Shown: positions 1-12,159, numbered from the stretch's first letter. The stretch: 64,000 bases of DNA from Sphingomonas sanguinis (GCF_001476905.1 NZ_LDTE01000001.1:62001-126000), one strand, 5' to 3'. The notes: generated by a model not told the origin, from the sequence alone. A program made the numbers and translations.

Positions 1-1499
1 TCGACATGGATGCGGCCCTGATGCGCCTCGACGATGGTCCGCGCGATGGCGAGGCCCAGGCCGGAATGCTGGCCGAAATCCTCGCTGCTGGGGCGGATCG
101 AATGGAAGCGTCGGAAGATCGCCTCGCGCGCTTCTTCCGGCACGCCGGGGCCTTCATCCTCCACCCGGACAACGACATCCTCCTGCTCGCGCGCCAGGCT
201 GATCGCCACGACGGCGTCGTCGGGGGAGAAGGACAGGGCGTTGACGATCAGGTTCTCGAACACCCGCTCCAGCCGTGCGCCTTCGCCTGCGATGATAGCG
301 GGGCCCGGTTCGGTCGAGTCGAAACGCAGGCGGATGCCCCGTTCGACCCCGCGCGCCTCTCGCTGAGAGATCAGGCCTGCCAGCAAGGCGTGAAGATCGA
401 CAGGATCGAACTTGGCGCGGCTGAGCTGTGCGTCCAGTCGCGAGGCATCCGAAATGTCGGTGATCAGCCGGTCCAGCCGCCGCACATCGTCGCGCACGAT
501 CGCCAGCAATTGGGCCTGGAGATCGGGGTCGTGGACCGTCTCCAGCGTGTCGACCGCCGAGCGCAGCGACGCCAGCGGATTCTTCAACTCATGCGTGACA
601 TCGGCGGCAAATGCTTCGGTGGCGTCGATCCGGGCGCGCAGGGCCAGGCTCATGTCGGATAGCGCGCGCGCCAGCATCCCCAGCTCGTCCCGCCGATCGG
701 GCAGGCGGGGCACCACGACCTCGCGAGCCCGCCCCAGCCGGACCCGCACCGCCGCACGGGCAAGGCGACGGAGCGGCCGGACGATCGTCCTAGCGAGAAA
801 CAGTGACAGCAGGACCGATATGAGCGCAACGAGTGCCAGCAACACGCTCAGGCGGAACCGCTCGATCCGTACCGTCTCGGTGATGAAGCGGGCATTTTCG
901 GTCGCCATGATCGTGCCGCCGCCGGGCAGGGGGGCGGCCGCGGTGATGACGGGGGTCCGGTCGGGCGCACGCCAGACCGAGGCAGACACGCGCCCCTCAC
1001 GCGCCAGCCGCACGTCGGGCCATTCCGCGCCGCCGCGTCGCTCGCGATAGAGCGGAGGCCGCGCTGCACCGACCACCGTGTCGATCCCGGCGTCCAGGAA
1101 GCGGGCGATCACCTGCCCCCAATCCTGCTTGTCGGGATCGCGCAGCACGACATTGCGGATGCCGAGCGCGCGGCTGTCCGCGACCAGGCTGCCTTTGGCA
1201 TCGAACAGCCGGATGCGCCCGCCCGTATCGCGCGCCAGCCGCATCACCAGCACATCGCGCTCCTCGCTCCGCACCGAGGTCAGCGCCTCGCCCATCAGCC
1301 GCACTTCGCGCAGCGACTGGGCAACCCGGTTGTCGAGCAGCCGGGTACGATAGCTGTCGAGATAGAAGAACCCGCCTGCCAGCAGCAGCAGCGCAAAGAT
1401 GTTGATCGCCAGAATCCGCTGCGTCAGCGAAATCTGGCCCGACCAGCGTAACGCCAGGTCGGGGGCTTCACTCCTCGGAGAATCGGTAGCCGGCGCCAT
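1..1499 (-). CDS. chvG: Sensor histidine kinase, ChvG/BvrS-type (3' end cut by window)
   Basis: Membrane kinase of the ChvG-ChvI (BvrS-BvrR, ExoS) envelope and acid-stress system. The reverse-strand reading frame stays open from an ATG at 1499 to the window edge (about 499 residues). It has a first membrane segment near residues 27-46, a periplasmic sensor part, a second membrane segment followed by a HAMP-like stretch, an H-box [15 protein letters not shown] with the phospho-acceptor His at about 303, and the ATP-binding G box HSGLGLAIA near the cut end. Only a few C-terminal residues should be missing. The ATG lies 32 bases inside the end of the response-regulator gene, so the two are probably translationally coupled. 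Family membership is firm; the ChvG name rests on the paired regulator and the adjacent pckA, an arrangement known in Rhizobiales. Confidence 0.88.
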   Translation of the reverse strand, partial: MAPATDSPRSEAPDLALRWSGQISLTQRILAINIFALLLLAGGFFYLDSYRTRLLDNRVAQSLREVRLMGEALTSVRSEERDVLVMRLARDTGGRIRLFDAKGSLVADSRALGIRNVVLRDPDKQDWGQVIARFLDAGIDTVVGAARPPLYRERRGGAEWPDVRLAREGRVSASVWRAPDRTPVITAAAPLPGGGTIMATENARFITETVRIERFRLSVLLALVALISVLLSLFLARTIVRPLRRLARAAVRVRLGRAREVVVPRLPDRRDELGMLARALSDMSLALRARIDATEAFAADVTHELKNPLASLRSAVDTLETVHDPDLQAQLLAIVRDDVRRLDRLITDISDASRLDAQLSRAKFDPVDLHALLAGLISQREARGVERGIRLRFDSTEPGPAIIAGEGARLERVFENLIVNALSFSPDDAVVAISLAREQEDVVVRVEDEGPGVPEEAREAIFRRFHSIRPSSEDFGQHSGLGLAIARTIVEAHQGRIHV

Positions 1500-2175
1500 A
1501 GAGCGTCTCGATGGCGTCGAATTCGGGGTCTACCTGCCGGAACTTGCGGCGCAGGCGTTTGATGTGGCTGTCGATGGTGCGGTCGTCGACATAGATGTCG
1601 TCCTGATAGGCGGCATCCATCAACTGGTTGCGGGTGCGCACGATGCCGGGGCGCTGGGCCAGCGTTTCCAGGATCAGGAATTCGGTGACGGTCAGCGTCA
1701 CCGGCTCCCCCTTCCACGTCACGCGATGCCGCGCCGGGTCCATCGCCAGCGCGCCGCGTGTCAGCGGTCCCTGCGCATCGGCAGCGGGCGTCCCCTGCGG
1801 CGTGCCGACATATTCCGACCGGCGCAGGATGGCACGGATGCGCGCGATCAGCAGGCGCTGGGAGAAGGGCTTGGCGATATAGTCGTCCGCGCCCATCGCC
1901 AGGCCCAGCGCCTCGTCCAGCTCGTCGTCCTTGCTGGTCAGGAAAATGACCGGGATCTGGCTCTTCTCGCGCAGGCGGCGAAGCAGCTCCAGCCCGTCCA
2001 TGCGCGGCATCTTGATGTCGAAGATCGCCAGGTCGGGCGGATTGTCGGTCAGCGCCTTCAACGCGGCCTCGCCATCGGCATAGACGCGGGTCACGAAGCC
2101 CTCCGCCTGAAGCGCGATCGACACCGAGGTCAGGATGTTCCGGTCGTCATCGACCAGCGCGATGGTTGCGGTCAT
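1468..2175 (-). CDS. chvI: Response regulator, ChvI/BvrR-type (OmpR family)
   Basis: DNA-binding partner of the downstream kinase. The 235-residue protein has an N-terminal receiver with acidic pocket D9-D11, phospho-acceptor D53 (in [12 protein letters not shown]), T80 and K102. A C-terminal OmpR/PhoB winged helix follows, with the recognisable ending [16 protein letters not shown] and GAGYRF. In related alphaproteobacteria ChvI controls envelope, exopolysaccharide and acid-response genes, and pckA is divergently placed next to it just as here. The ATG at 2175 gives the normal receiver start ([11 protein letters not shown]). The kinase gene begins inside its 3' end. The assignment to OmpR family is certain; the orthology to ChvI is inferred from context and sequence style. 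Confidence 0.92.
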   Translation of the reverse strand: MTATIALVDDDRNILTSVSIALQAEGFVTRVYADGEAALKALTDNPPDLAIFDIKMPRMDGLELLRRLREKSQIPVIFLTSKDDELDEALGLAMGADDYIAKPFSQRLLIARIRAILRRSEYVGTPQGTPAADAQGPLTRGALAMDPARHRVTWKGEPVTLTVTEFLILETLAQRPGIVRTRNQLMDAAYQDDIYVDDRTIDSHIKRLRRKFRQVDPEFDAIETLYGAGYRFSEE

Positions 2176-2270
2176 GCGATCAACCCCAGAGCCCTGTCAT
2201 GCGAAGGAACCGCCATAAGCGTCGGTTAGGCCAAAGTGAGACACGGCTCAACCATCTTCGCGTTCGGAGC

Positions 2271-2301
2271 TGTTTGACGTGTTAAACAAATCGGCTATGG
2301 A
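2271..2301 (+). promoter_or_regulatory. Candidate pckA promoter with overlapping palindrome
   Basis: The 210-base gap between divergent chvI and pckA holds TTGACG (2274-2279), a 16-base spacer and TATGGA (2296-2301), a plausible sigma-70-type promoter reading into pckA. An imperfect palindrome TGTTTGACGTGTTAAACA (2271-2288; half-sites match at 7 of 9 positions) covers the -35 box, where a repressor would sit. Two short perfect palindromes follow downstream, ATACGTAT (2314-2321) and CGCATGCG (2323-2330). I cannot tell which regulator would bind. Inference only. Confidence 0.35.
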
Positions 2302-2385
2302 ACCGGTCAACGCATACGTATTCGCATGCGCTGGATAGGGCCGGGCGACCATGACCCGGGCGGCTTGGGGAATGAGGAAACTCTT

Positions 2386-3993
2386 ATGAACGAACGGATT
2401 CCTGAGATCGGTTTGCAGGCGCAAGGCATCGAGACCCGGGCGACGCTGCACTGGAACCTGGTCACCGCACGACTGATCGAAACCGCCGTCGCGCGCGGCG
2501 AGGGCAAGCTGTCGGCGGACGGTCCGCTGGTCGTCGAGACGGGCGAGCATACCGGCCGGTCGGCGCAGGATAAGTTCATGGTTCGCGACGATGAGACCCG
2601 CGATACGGTCTGGTGGGGCAAGACCAACAAGCCGATGAGCCCGGACGATTTCGCCGCGCTGAAGGCCGATTTCTTCGCGGCGTTGGGCCAGAAGGAAGAC
2701 CTGTTCGTCCAGGACCTCTATGGTGGCTCGCAGCTCGAGCACCGCGTCCGCGTCCGCGTGGTGACCGAGCTGGCCTGGCATAATCTGTTCATCCGCACGA
2801 TGCTGGTCCGGCCGGAAGAGCATGAGCTGCGCAAGTTCGTCGCGGACTATACCATCATCGATCTTCCCAGCTTCCGCGCCGACCCGGCGCGTCATGGCTG
2901 CCGGTCCTCGACCGTCATTGCGGTGAACATGACCGAGAAGCTGATCCTGATCGGCGGGACGCGCTATGCGGGCGAGATGAAGAAGTCGGTTTTCGGCCTG
3001 CTCAACTATCTGCTGCCGACGACCGGCGTGATGCCAATGCACTGTTCGGCCAATATGGGCTCGGACGGATCGACGGCGGTGTTCTTCGGCCTGTCGGGCA
3101 CGGGCAAGACGACCCTGTCGGCCGATGCCAGCCGCACGCTGATCGGCGACGACGAGCATGGCTGGTCGGACACGGCGGTCTTCAATTTCGAGGGCGGCTG
3201 CTATGCCAAGATGATCCGCCTTTCACCCGAGGCGGAACCGGAAATCTTCGCGACCACCAAGCGGTTCGGCACCGTGCTGGAAAATGTCGTGATGGACTCG
3301 GTCACGCGCCAACTCGACCTGAACGACAACAGCCTGGCCGAGAATAGCCGCGGCGCCTATCCGATCGACTTCATCCCCAATGCGTCCAAGGACAATATGG
3401 GGGGTGTGCCGCGCAACATCGTGATGCTGACGGCGGACGCGTACGGCATCCTGCCGCCGATCGCGAAGCTGACGCCCGAACAGGCGATGTACCATTTCCT
3501 CTCGGGCTATACCGCACGGGTTGCTGGCACCGAGATCGGCGTGACCGAGCCGGATGCGACCTTCTCGACCTGTTTCGGGGCGCCGTTCATGCCGCGTCAT
3601 CCTTCGGTCTATGGCAATCTGCTGAAGGAGCGTATCGCCAAGGGGGGTGTCGATTGCTGGCTGGTCAACACCGGCTGGACCGGCGGCAAGTATGGCGTCG
3701 GCCACCGCATGCCGATCAAGGCGACCCGCGCGCTACTGAATGCCGCGCTCGACGGCAGCCTGAACCAGGCCGAGTTCCGCACCGATCCGAATTTCGGCTT
3801 CCAGGTGCCGGTCGCGGTTCGGGGCGTCGATCCCGCGATCCTGAACCCGCGCGACACCTGGGCGGATAAGGCCGCCTATGACGCGACGGCGGCCAAGCTG
3901 GTCGATCTGTTCAACGAAAACTTCCAGCAGTTCGCCGAGCATGTCGACGAAGGCGTCCGCGCGGCGGCGCCCAAGGTGGCGGTCACGGGCTAA
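2386..3993 (+). CDS. pckA: Phosphoenolpyruvate carboxykinase (ATP)
   Basis: Converts oxaloacetate and ATP to phosphoenolpyruvate, the first committed step of gluconeogenesis from organic acids; cytosolic. The 535-residue protein is the usual length for the ATP-dependent family. It carries the kinase-1a loop GLSGTGKTT at 235-243 and the metal-binding kinase-2 motif with D255/D256 (IGDDEHGW), plus TGRSAQDKF near the N-terminus. The frame is open upstream, but the ATG at 2386 is preceded by GAGGAA at 2374-2379 and starts at the expected [10 protein letters not shown]. Divergent from chvI, as in rhizobia, where ChvI can influence pckA. A terminator-like hairpin follows the stop. Confidence 0.97.
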   Translation: MNERIPEIGLQAQGIETRATLHWNLVTARLIETAVARGEGKLSADGPLVVETGEHTGRSAQDKFMVRDDETRDTVWWGKTNKPMSPDDFAALKADFFAALGQKEDLFVQDLYGGSQLEHRVRVRVVTELAWHNLFIRTMLVRPEEHELRKFVADYTIIDLPSFRADPARHGCRSSTVIAVNMTEKLILIGGTRYAGEMKKSVFGLLNYLLPTTGVMPMHCSANMGSDGSTAVFFGLSGTGKTTLSADASRTLIGDDEHGWSDTAVFNFEGGCYAKMIRLSPEAEPEIFATTKRFGTVLENVVMDSVTRQLDLNDNSLAENSRGAYPIDFIPNASKDNMGGVPRNIVMLTADAYGILPPIAKLTPEQAMYHFLSGYTARVAGTEIGVTEPDATFSTCFGAPFMPRHPSVYGNLLKERIAKGGVDCWLVNTGWTGGKYGVGHRMPIKATRALLNAALDGSLNQAEFRTDPNFGFQVPVAVRGVDPAILNPRDTWADKAAYDATAAKLVDLFNENFQQFAEHVDEGVRAAAPKVAVTG

Positions 3994-4003
3994 GGCTGGT
4001 CAG

Positions 4004-4033
4004 GGGAAAGCGTTCTGGGGAGGGCGCTTTCCC
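4004..4033. terminator. Hairpin between convergent pckA and nfeD-like gene
   Basis: A perfect 9-base stem GGGAAAGCG (4004-4012) / CGCTTTCCC (4025-4033) with a 12-base loop sits 11 bases after the pckA stop and just beyond the end of the opposing NfeD-like gene. Only two T residues follow on the plus strand, so it is a weak intrinsic terminator at best. It could serve both converging transcripts. Confidence 0.45.
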
Positions 4034-4046
4034 TTGGCCTTCGGCA

Positions 4047-4498
4047 TCAGTCTCCATTCCCGATCGGCTCGACCAGCAAAATCCCGCTGTCGACATGTGC
4101 AACCCGTAACCGCGTCCCGATATCCGCGTCCGGCCCGCGTACCGGCCATTCGCCATCGCCCAGCCGTGCCCGGCCCTCGCCGCCAATGATCGGCGTGGTG
4201 ACGGTCACGATCTGCCCGCGCAGCCGAAGGGTGGGGGCGTTCAGCACCGGCGCATCGCTTTCGACCGGGAAATCCTGATACCAGCGCCGCCCGATCATCA
4301 CACAAGCGACGCTCCAGACCGCGAACTCGGCGAGCTGCAGCCCGACCGGCAATTCCGGGATCGCCCAGGCGGTCAGGGCGGTCATACCTGCGGCAATCGC
4401 CAGGAAAACCAGGAAGACGCCGGGCACCAGCAGCTCCGCGATGCCCAGCGCCAGCCCCGCCGCGAGCCATAGCGCGGCGGGATCGAGTTCCGCGATCG

Positions 4499-4502
<4 letters not shown>
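4047..4502 (-). CDS. NfeD-like membrane protein (partner of SPFH protein)
   Basis: A 151-residue NfeD family protein. Residues about 8-70 form two to three hydrophobic membrane segments (LWLAAGLALGIAELLVPG and following). The C-terminal 70 residues look like the soluble OB-fold (LRGQIVTVTTPIIGGEGRARLGD ... RVAHVDSGILLV is the typical pattern). NfeD proteins are almost always encoded next to a stomatin/prohibitin-like SPFH gene and are thought to act with it in membrane microdomains. Here the start ATG overlaps the SPFH stop by four bases (ATGA), so the two are one translational unit. The protease-bearing long NfeD form is not present. Confidence 0.87.
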
Positions 4503-7058
<2,556 letters not shown>

Positions 7059-7076
7059 GTCCACGGACGCCCTCGC

Positions 7077-8264
7077 ATGACCCCCGGAGCCCGCACCCAG
7101 GCGGCGATCGAATTGCTGGACGAGATCGTCGCCGCGGCCGCCAGCGGCGGGGCGGCGGCGGACACGCTGATCGCGCGCTACTTTGCGACGCGCCGCTACG
7201 CCGGATCGAAAGACCGACGCGCGGTGCGTGAGCTGGTCTATGCTGCCATCCGCCAGGCTGGGCCTGTGCCGGTATCGGGTCGCGCCGCCACGGTGGCGGT
7301 GGCCGACCATGATCCGGCGTTGGCTGCAACGTTCGACGGCCTAGGCCATGGTCCCGCGCCGATCGAAGCCGACGAACCGCGCGCCGAGGGCGGTGTCGCA
7401 CCCGCCTGGCTGGTCGAGGCGCTGACCGCTTCCGGGTTGGACGAAGGCCAGCAGACCGCACTGGTGGACCGGGCCCCGCTCGATCTCCGGGTCAACAGCC
7501 TGGCCACCACGCGCGACGCGGTGCTGGTCGAATGGCCCGAGGGGGCCGCCACGCCGCTGGCCCCGCTAGGCATCCGCTTGCCCAACGGCACGGCAGTCGA
7601 ACAATCGGACATCTACCGCGCTGGGCTTGTCGAGGTACAGGATGAGGGCAGCCAGCTTGTCGGAGCCGCGCTGAACGCGAAGCCCGGCGAATGGATCGTC
7701 GACCTGTGCGCGGGGGCGGGGGGTAAGACGCTCCAGCTTGCCGCCGCCATGGCCAATCAGGGCGCGCTGCTTGCCTGCGACATCGACCGGGCGCGTCTCC
7801 AGAAACTGTCGCCACGCGCGGAGCGGGCCGGCGCGAGCATCATCGAAAGCCGACTGCTCAATCCGGGCCATGAAGCCGAGATGCTGGCCGACTGGGCAGG
7901 CAAGGCGGACGGCGTGCTGATCGATGCCCCCTGTTCGGGCACCGGCACTTGGCGGCGTAATCCCGAGGTACGCTGGCGGCTGACCCCTGAGCGGCTGGAG
8001 CGGCTGGGTGGGATGCAGGCGCAGGTGCTGGAGATCGGCGCAGGGCTCGTCAAACCGGGCGGTCGCATGATCTATATCGTCTGTTCGTTACTCGATGCCG
8101 AGGGCACGGATCAGGTCGCGGCTTTCCTGGCCGGGCATGGCGGCTGGTCGGTCGAGGCGATCCAGCCCGCCATCGGGACGCCGCACGGTCTTGGCCATCG
8201 GCTCGATCCGGCTGCCCACGGCACCGACGGCTTTTTTGTCGCCTGCCTCCGGGCGCCATGCTAG
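7077..8264 (+). CDS. rsmB: RsmB/NOL1-type rRNA (cytosine-5) methyltransferase
   Basis: SAM-dependent RNA m5C methyltransferase, probably acting on 16S rRNA. The 395 residues have an N-terminal helical part resembling the NusB-like RNA-binding region, then a Rossmann methyltransferase domain. SAM motif I is VDLCAGAGGKTLQLA. Motif IV DAPCSGTGTWRRNPEVRW carries C286 and motif VI IYIVCSLL carries C336; in this family the motif VI cysteine is the nucleophile and the motif IV cysteine helps release the product. The order guaB then rsmB is common in sphingomonads. Assignment to the RsmB subgroup rather than another NOL1/NOP2 member is inferred from domain layout. Confidence 0.87.
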   Translation: MTPGARTQAAIELLDEIVAAAASGGAAADTLIARYFATRRYAGSKDRRAVRELVYAAIRQAGPVPVSGRAATVAVADHDPALAATFDGLGHGPAPIEADEPRAEGGVAPAWLVEALTASGLDEGQQTALVDRAPLDLRVNSLATTRDAVLVEWPEGAATPLAPLGIRLPNGTAVEQSDIYRAGLVEVQDEGSQLVGAALNAKPGEWIVDLCAGAGGKTLQLAAAMANQGALLACDIDRARLQKLSPRAERAGASIIESRLLNPGHEAEMLADWAGKADGVLIDAPCSGTGTWRRNPEVRWRLTPERLERLGGMQAQVLEIGAGLVKPGGRMIYIVCSLLDAEGTDQVAAFLAGHGGWSVEAIQPAIGTPHGLGHRLDPAAHGTDGFFVACLRAPC

Positions 8265-8296
8265 CATTGGGCCCAGTGCCACGTCCGGAGTTCCTC

Positions 8297-8800
8297 ATGC
8301 GTTTGTCGTCCCTGGCCGCCGCCGCCGCATTGGCGGTGGTTTCGCTTTCCACCTCGCTCAGCGGCCAGCGCCCGGACAGCCAGATCGACGCCCGCTCGAT
8401 GCAGTTGCTGGAACAGGGCCGAAGCCTGAAGGCGGCGGGCAATCTGGAAGGCGCGACGGACATCCTGGAGACGGCGGTGACCGTCGATCCGCGTAACCGG
8501 GCCGCGTTCGTGCTCCTCGCCGAGGTCGCCGATGCCCGCGGCCTGCCGGGCAAGGCGATCCGGCTGTACCGCGAGGCCTTGCTGCTTGACCCGAACGACA
8601 CGCGCGCGCTGCGCGGGCAGGGCGAGGCGCTGGTGCAGCGCGGTGCGGTGGCGCGCGCGAAGGATAACCTCGCGAAGATCAAGACGCTCTGCAAGGCCGA
8701 TTGCGCCGACGCGACCGCGCTCGCCGCGCAGATCGCCAAGGGCCCGCCCGCGACCGTGACGACGGCGCAGGTCGACAGCAAGAACCCGCCGACGCCGTAA
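8297..8800 (+). CDS. Exported TPR-repeat protein
   Basis: A 167-residue tetratricopeptide-repeat protein of unknown role. A signal-like N-terminus (MRLSSLAAAAALAVVSLS) precedes about two or three TPR units between residues 35 and 125, with typical spacing (LLEQGRSLKAAGNLEGATDI, AFVLLAEVADARGLPGKAI, RALRGQGEALVQRGAV). The tail is Pro/Thr-rich. The start at 8297 is favoured over an in-frame ATG at 8258: CCGGAG lies 6 bases upstream, and it puts the hydrophobic stretch at the N-terminus. A pair of cysteines (KTLCKADCAD) could form a disulfide in the periplasm. It follows the methyltransferase closely and ends before the intergenic repeat doublet. Confidence 0.8.
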   Translation: MRLSSLAAAAALAVVSLSTSLSGQRPDSQIDARSMQLLEQGRSLKAAGNLEGATDILETAVTVDPRNRAAFVLLAEVADARGLPGKAIRLYREALLLDPNDTRALRGQGEALVQRGAVARAKDNLAKIKTLCKADCADATALAAQIAKGPPATVTTAQVDSKNPPTP

Positions 8801-8810
8801 GGGCTTTAAT

Positions 8811-8860
8811 CCTCCCCAATATGGGGAGGTGGCAGGGCGCAGCCCTGACGGAGGAGGGCT
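8811..8860 (+). repeat. REP-like palindromic intergenic element, left copy
   Basis: Two adjacent perfect hairpins, CCTCCCC-aatat-GGGGAGG (8811-8829) and CAGGGC-gca-GCCCTG (8833-8847), are followed by a GGAGGAGGGC tail. The same architecture recurs on the opposite strand at 8881-8935. It lies in the gap between the convergent TPR and rsmA genes, as expected for REP-type elements; elements of this style are, to my recollection, common between sphingomonad genes. It may also act as a bidirectional terminator. Confidence 0.75.
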
Positions 8861-8880
8861 TCCTTAGCGGACGTACCTAG

Positions 8881-8935
8881 CCGCACGCCCCCTCCACCAT
8901 GCTTTGCATGGTCCCCCTCCCCTTGCAGGGGAGGG
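8881..8935 (-). repeat. REP-like palindromic intergenic element, right inverted copy
   Basis: Read on the minus strand: CCCTCCCC-tgcaa-GGGGAGGG (8928-8935 pairing with 8915-8922), then ACCATGC-aaa-GCATGGT (8896-8912), then a GGAGGGGGC tail. The layout is hairpin A, hairpin B, purine-rich tail, exactly as in the left copy. Hairpin A is conserved and hairpin B differs in sequence. The two copies face each other tail to tail, about 20 bases apart. Confidence 0.75.
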
Positions 8936-8941
8936 CCCAAA

Positions 8942-9766
8942 TCACCCCAAGGCGCGGGCGAGGCCGACGAACTCCGCCACTGACAGCGTTTCGGCCCGGC
9001 GCGCAGGGTCGATACCGATCGACTCCATCGCTTCGTTCGCGCCCGCGACCGGCTTCAAACTCTGGCGCAGCATCTTGCGGCGCTGCCCGAAGGCGGCCGC
9101 CGTCAGGCGCTCCAGCGTGCGGAAGCTGACCCCTTCGGGCGCTTCCTTCGGCGTGATGTGCACGACCGCCGACATGACCTTGGGTGGCGGGGTGAAGGCC
9201 GAGCGGTGAACCGGCATCGCGATCCGCGAATCGCTGCGCCACTGGGTCAGCACGGCCAGACGACCATAGGCCGACTGATCCGGGGCGGCGACGATCCGCT
9301 CCGCCACTTCCTTCTGGAACATCAGCGTGCAGGACCGCCACCAGGGCAACCATGCGGCCGACAGCCAGCCGACGAGCAGCGGCGTGCCGACATTATAGGG
9401 CAGGTTGGAGACGATATGCGGCTTGCTGTCGAACAGCTCGGGCGCATTGATGCGCAGAGCATCACCCTCGATGACCTTCAGGCGATCGGGAAAAGCCTCG
9501 GACAGTTCGGCCAGCGCCGGGATACAGCGGCGGTCGCGCTCGATCGCCGTGACCTTTGCGCCCGCCATCAGCAGGGCGCGGGTCAGGCCACCGGGACCGG
9601 GGCCGATCTCGAGCACCGGCTGATCGGTCAGATCGCCGGGAATGGCGGCGATCCGGCCAAGCAACTGGCCATCGAACAGGAAATTCTGGCCGAGCGACTT
9701 GGCGGCGGACAGACCATGGCGCGCGATGACCTCGCGCAACGGCGGCAGGGGCGTAACGGGGTCCAT
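8942..9766 (-). CDS. rsmA: 16S rRNA (adenine1518-N6/adenine1519-N6)-dimethyltransferase
   Basis: KsgA/RsmA dimethylates two adjacent adenines in the 3'-terminal helix of 16S rRNA late in 30S assembly. The 274 residues contain the family signature GQNFLFD near the N-terminus, SAM motif [12 protein letters not shown], the acidic motif VTAIERDRR, and the catalytic motif IV NLPYN. A C-terminal helical domain follows. It is the last gene of the lptD-surA-pdxA-rsmA run, the same order as in Escherichia coli, and starts one base after the pdxA stop. Its 3' end faces the repeat doublet. Confidence 0.96.
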   Translation of the reverse strand: MDPVTPLPPLREVIARHGLSAAKSLGQNFLFDGQLLGRIAAIPGDLTDQPVLEIGPGPGGLTRALLMAGAKVTAIERDRRCIPALAELSEAFPDRLKVIEGDALRINAPELFDSKPHIVSNLPYNVGTPLLVGWLSAAWLPWWRSCTLMFQKEVAERIVAAPDQSAYGRLAVLTQWRSDSRIAMPVHRSAFTPPPKVMSAVVHITPKEAPEGVSFRTLERLTAAAFGQRRKMLRQSLKPVAGANEAMESIGIDPARRAETLSVAEFVGLARALG

Positions 9767-9767
9767 G

Positions 9768-10763
9768 TCAGGCGGCGGCTTCGGCCCGGCGACGCGCGGC
9801 GTCGCCCGCCATCGCGATGGCGGCGATCATCGCTCCCGGATGCGCGACGTCCTGGCCCGCAATGCCGAAGGCGGTGCCGTGATCGGGAGAGGTCCGCACG
9901 ATCGGCAGGCCCAGCGTGATGTTCACGCCCTCGTCGAAATGCAGCGTCTTGATCGGCACCAGCGCCTGGTCGTGATAGCAGCACAGCGCCGCATCATAGG
10001 CCGCACGCGCGCGCGGGTGAAAAAGCGTGTCGGCCGCAAACGGCCCGGTCGCGTCGATCCCCTCGGCACACAGTTGCGCAATGGCGGGTTCGATCAGGTC
10101 GATCTCCTCTCGCCCGATGGCGCCGCTTTCGCCCGCATGGGGATTGAGCCCGGCAAAGGCGAGGCGCGGCGCGGTGATGCCAAAATTCTTGCACAGCCCC
10201 CGGGCGGTTGCGCGTCCCTTCGCCACGATCAGGTCGACCGACAGCAGGCCGGAGACGTCTGTCAATGGCACATGGGTGGTGATCGGCACGACCCGCAAGC
10301 TCGGGCCCGCCAGCATCATGACCGCATTGGCCCCGGCCACACCGCAGCGTTCGGCGACGAACTCGGTCTGGCCCGGATGGTTGAAGCCGATATCGTACAG
10401 CTGGGCCTTGCTAACCGGCCCGGTGACGAGCGCGCTGGCGGCCTCCGACCGGACCAACCCGACCGCGAGTTCCAGCGAATGCAGGGCGCAGCGCGCACCC
10501 TCGACATCCGGCTGGCCGGGGCGAATTTCGCCCGCGTCGTCGACCGACAGGATCGGCAGCGCCTCGTCAAAGGCCGCGACAGCCGCCGCCATGTCCGACA
10601 CCCGTACGATCGGACCGTTCCAGACCCGCTCGACCGCCCGCGCGTCGCCGACCGCCACAAAGGGAAGTAGATCGGCATCGCGACGCGCGACCCATGCCTT
10701 GGCAATGATCTCCGGCCCGATCCCGGCCGGGTCGCCCATCGAAATCGCCAGCGGCCGGATCAT
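9768..10763 (-). CDS. pdxA: 4-hydroxythreonine-4-phosphate dehydrogenase
   Basis: NAD-dependent oxidation of 4-phosphohydroxy-L-threonine in the DXP-dependent pyridoxal 5'-phosphate pathway. The 331-residue protein opens with the family signature [12 protein letters not shown]. It has the conserved TGPVSKAQL, a GHTEF-like segment (here [10 protein letters not shown]), [12 protein letters not shown] and the C-terminal [10 protein letters not shown] and [13 protein letters not shown] motifs, which bind metal and substrate. HPGQTEF replaces the usual HPGHTEF, so one histidine of that motif is changed to glutamine. Lies between surA and rsmA with 13- and 1-base gaps. Confidence 0.96.
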   Translation of the reverse strand: MIRPLAISMGDPAGIGPEIIAKAWVARRDADLLPFVAVGDARAVERVWNGPIVRVSDMAAAVAAFDEALPILSVDDAGEIRPGQPDVEGARCALHSLELAVGLVRSEAASALVTGPVSKAQLYDIGFNHPGQTEFVAERCGVAGANAVMMLAGPSLRVVPITTHVPLTDVSGLLSVDLIVAKGRATARGLCKNFGITAPRLAFAGLNPHAGESGAIGREEIDLIEPAIAQLCAEGIDATGPFAADTLFHPRARAAYDAALCCYHDQALVPIKTLHFDEGVNITLGLPIVRTSPDHGTAFGIAGQDVAHPGAMIAAIAMAGDAARRRAEAAA

Positions 10764-10776
10764 GGCTTTACCCTCA

Positions 10777-12159
10777 TCAGCGATATTCGATCACCGCGTC
10801 GCGGCGAAGATCGCGCATCTTCTGGTTCGCGCGCAGATTGACCCGCTGTTGCTCGAGCTGATTCTGGAGCTGGTCGTTGGTCGGCAACTGGCCCGAGCGC
10901 GGTTCCTCGCGGTCGCACAGGACGAGCGAGCGGACACCCTGTTCGGGCGAACCGAAGGGTGGCGTCGCCTGGCCGATCTGCAGCTTCAGCAGGATTTCCT
11001 GCAGCGGTGCGGGCAGCTGGCGAATGGTAACCTGGTCATTGTCGACCACTTCGGCGTTCAGCGTGGTGGCAACGCGCTGCACGTCGCCGCAGCCGCGGAT
11101 CGCCTGCGTCGCCTTGGCGAATTCGGCGGCACGCGCGCTGGCCTGAGCCTGGGTGGTGCCCGCCGGGAACTTCACCGTCAGCTGCTTGAGCGACAGGCGC
11201 GAGTCGCGCGGATCGGCGGTCAGCACCTGACGCTTGTCGGTCAGGTACAGGATCGAGAAGCCGCCCGGGATCTGGATCGGTCCGGCGACCTGGCCGACCT
11301 GCATCTGCTGCACCGCCGACTGGAGTTCGGGCGGCAGCTGCGCCGAGCGGACCCAGCCGAGATCGCCGTTGACCGCGCGGGTCGACGCCTCGGAGAAGCT
11401 GCGCGCGAAATATTCGAAGGGCTGCTGGCCCTTCTGAATCTCGCCGATGATCTGGCGAGCGTTGGCGAACACCTGCTGCTGCGTCGCCTCGTTGGCCGAG
11501 AGGAAGATTTCCTTGAGGTTATATTCCTCAGTGCCCTTGGCGGCTTCCAGGCGGGCGCGGATCGCGTTCACTTCGTCGTCGCCGACATTGACAGTCGGCT
11601 CGACCTTGCGGCGCAGATAGCGGCTCCAGGCCAGTTCGCCTTCGATCTGGCGGCGCATCGACTTGTCGGACGAACCGACCTGTCGCAGAAAGGCGCTCAT
11701 CTCGCTGGGCGACTTGCCGAACTGCTTGGAAAAGCGAGCAAAGGCCTGGTTGATCTCATCGGCGCTGACGGTGATGTCGGCGGTCTTCGCCTCCTGGATC
11801 TGCAGCGTCTCGTCGATCAGCTGACGCAGGATCTGCATACGCAGCCGGTCGCGGTCCTCTGGCGACAGGTTGGTCGCGTTGTTCAGCGCCATGGCCAACG
11901 CCATACGCTGGTCGATATCGGTCTGGGTCAGCACCGTGTCGTTCACGATCGCGGTCGGCTTGCGGACATTGGGGTCCAGCTTGCCGAACAGCTGCATGTT
12001 CGACGGGATGTTCAGGCCGCCCGTATCGGGCACGGTCTGGTCGGGCACGGTCTGCGCCAGCGCGCCCGTCGCCACCGCGACCAGCATCAACGTTGCGCCC
12101 GCGCGGAAGCGGCGGCCCTTGGTACGAATGTCGTGCTTCACCGTGTCTGTGATCCCCAT
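10777..12159 (-). CDS. surA: SurA-like periplasmic peptidyl-prolyl isomerase/chaperone
   Basis: Periplasmic chaperone for outer-membrane proteins. A hydrophobic signal (AGATLMLVAVATGALAQ) is followed by a SurA N-terminal helical domain (KPTAIVNDTVLTQTDIDQRM ... LRQLIDETLQIQEAK) and a central parvulin-type PPIase domain (residues about 190-290; ARSFSEASTRAVNGDLGWV). A less conserved second domain follows, ending in the RRDAVIEYR tail. Three in-frame starts are possible: ATG 12204, ATG 12159 and a GTG 18 bases after the latter. None has a strong Shine-Dalgarno sequence, and 12159 is chosen to give a normal-length signal peptide. LptD, encoded just upstream, is a known SurA client in E. coli. 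Confidence 0.9.
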   Translation of the reverse strand: MGITDTVKHDIRTKGRRFRAGATLMLVAVATGALAQTVPDQTVPDTGGLNIPSNMQLFGKLDPNVRKPTAIVNDTVLTQTDIDQRMALAMALNNATNLSPEDRDRLRMQILRQLIDETLQIQEAKTADITVSADEINQAFARFSKQFGKSPSEMSAFLRQVGSSDKSMRRQIEGELAWSRYLRRKVEPTVNVGDDEVNAIRARLEAAKGTEEYNLKEIFLSANEATQQQVFANARQIIGEIQKGQQPFEYFARSFSEASTRAVNGDLGWVRSAQLPPELQSAVQQMQVGQVAGPIQIPGGFSILYLTDKRQVLTADPRDSRLSLKQLTVKFPAGTTQAQASARAAEFAKATQAIRGCGDVQRVATTLNAEVVDNDQVTIRQLPAPLQEILLKLQIGQATPPFGSPEQGVRSLVLCDREEPRSGQLPTNDQLQNQLEQQRVNLRANQKMRDLRRDAVIEYR

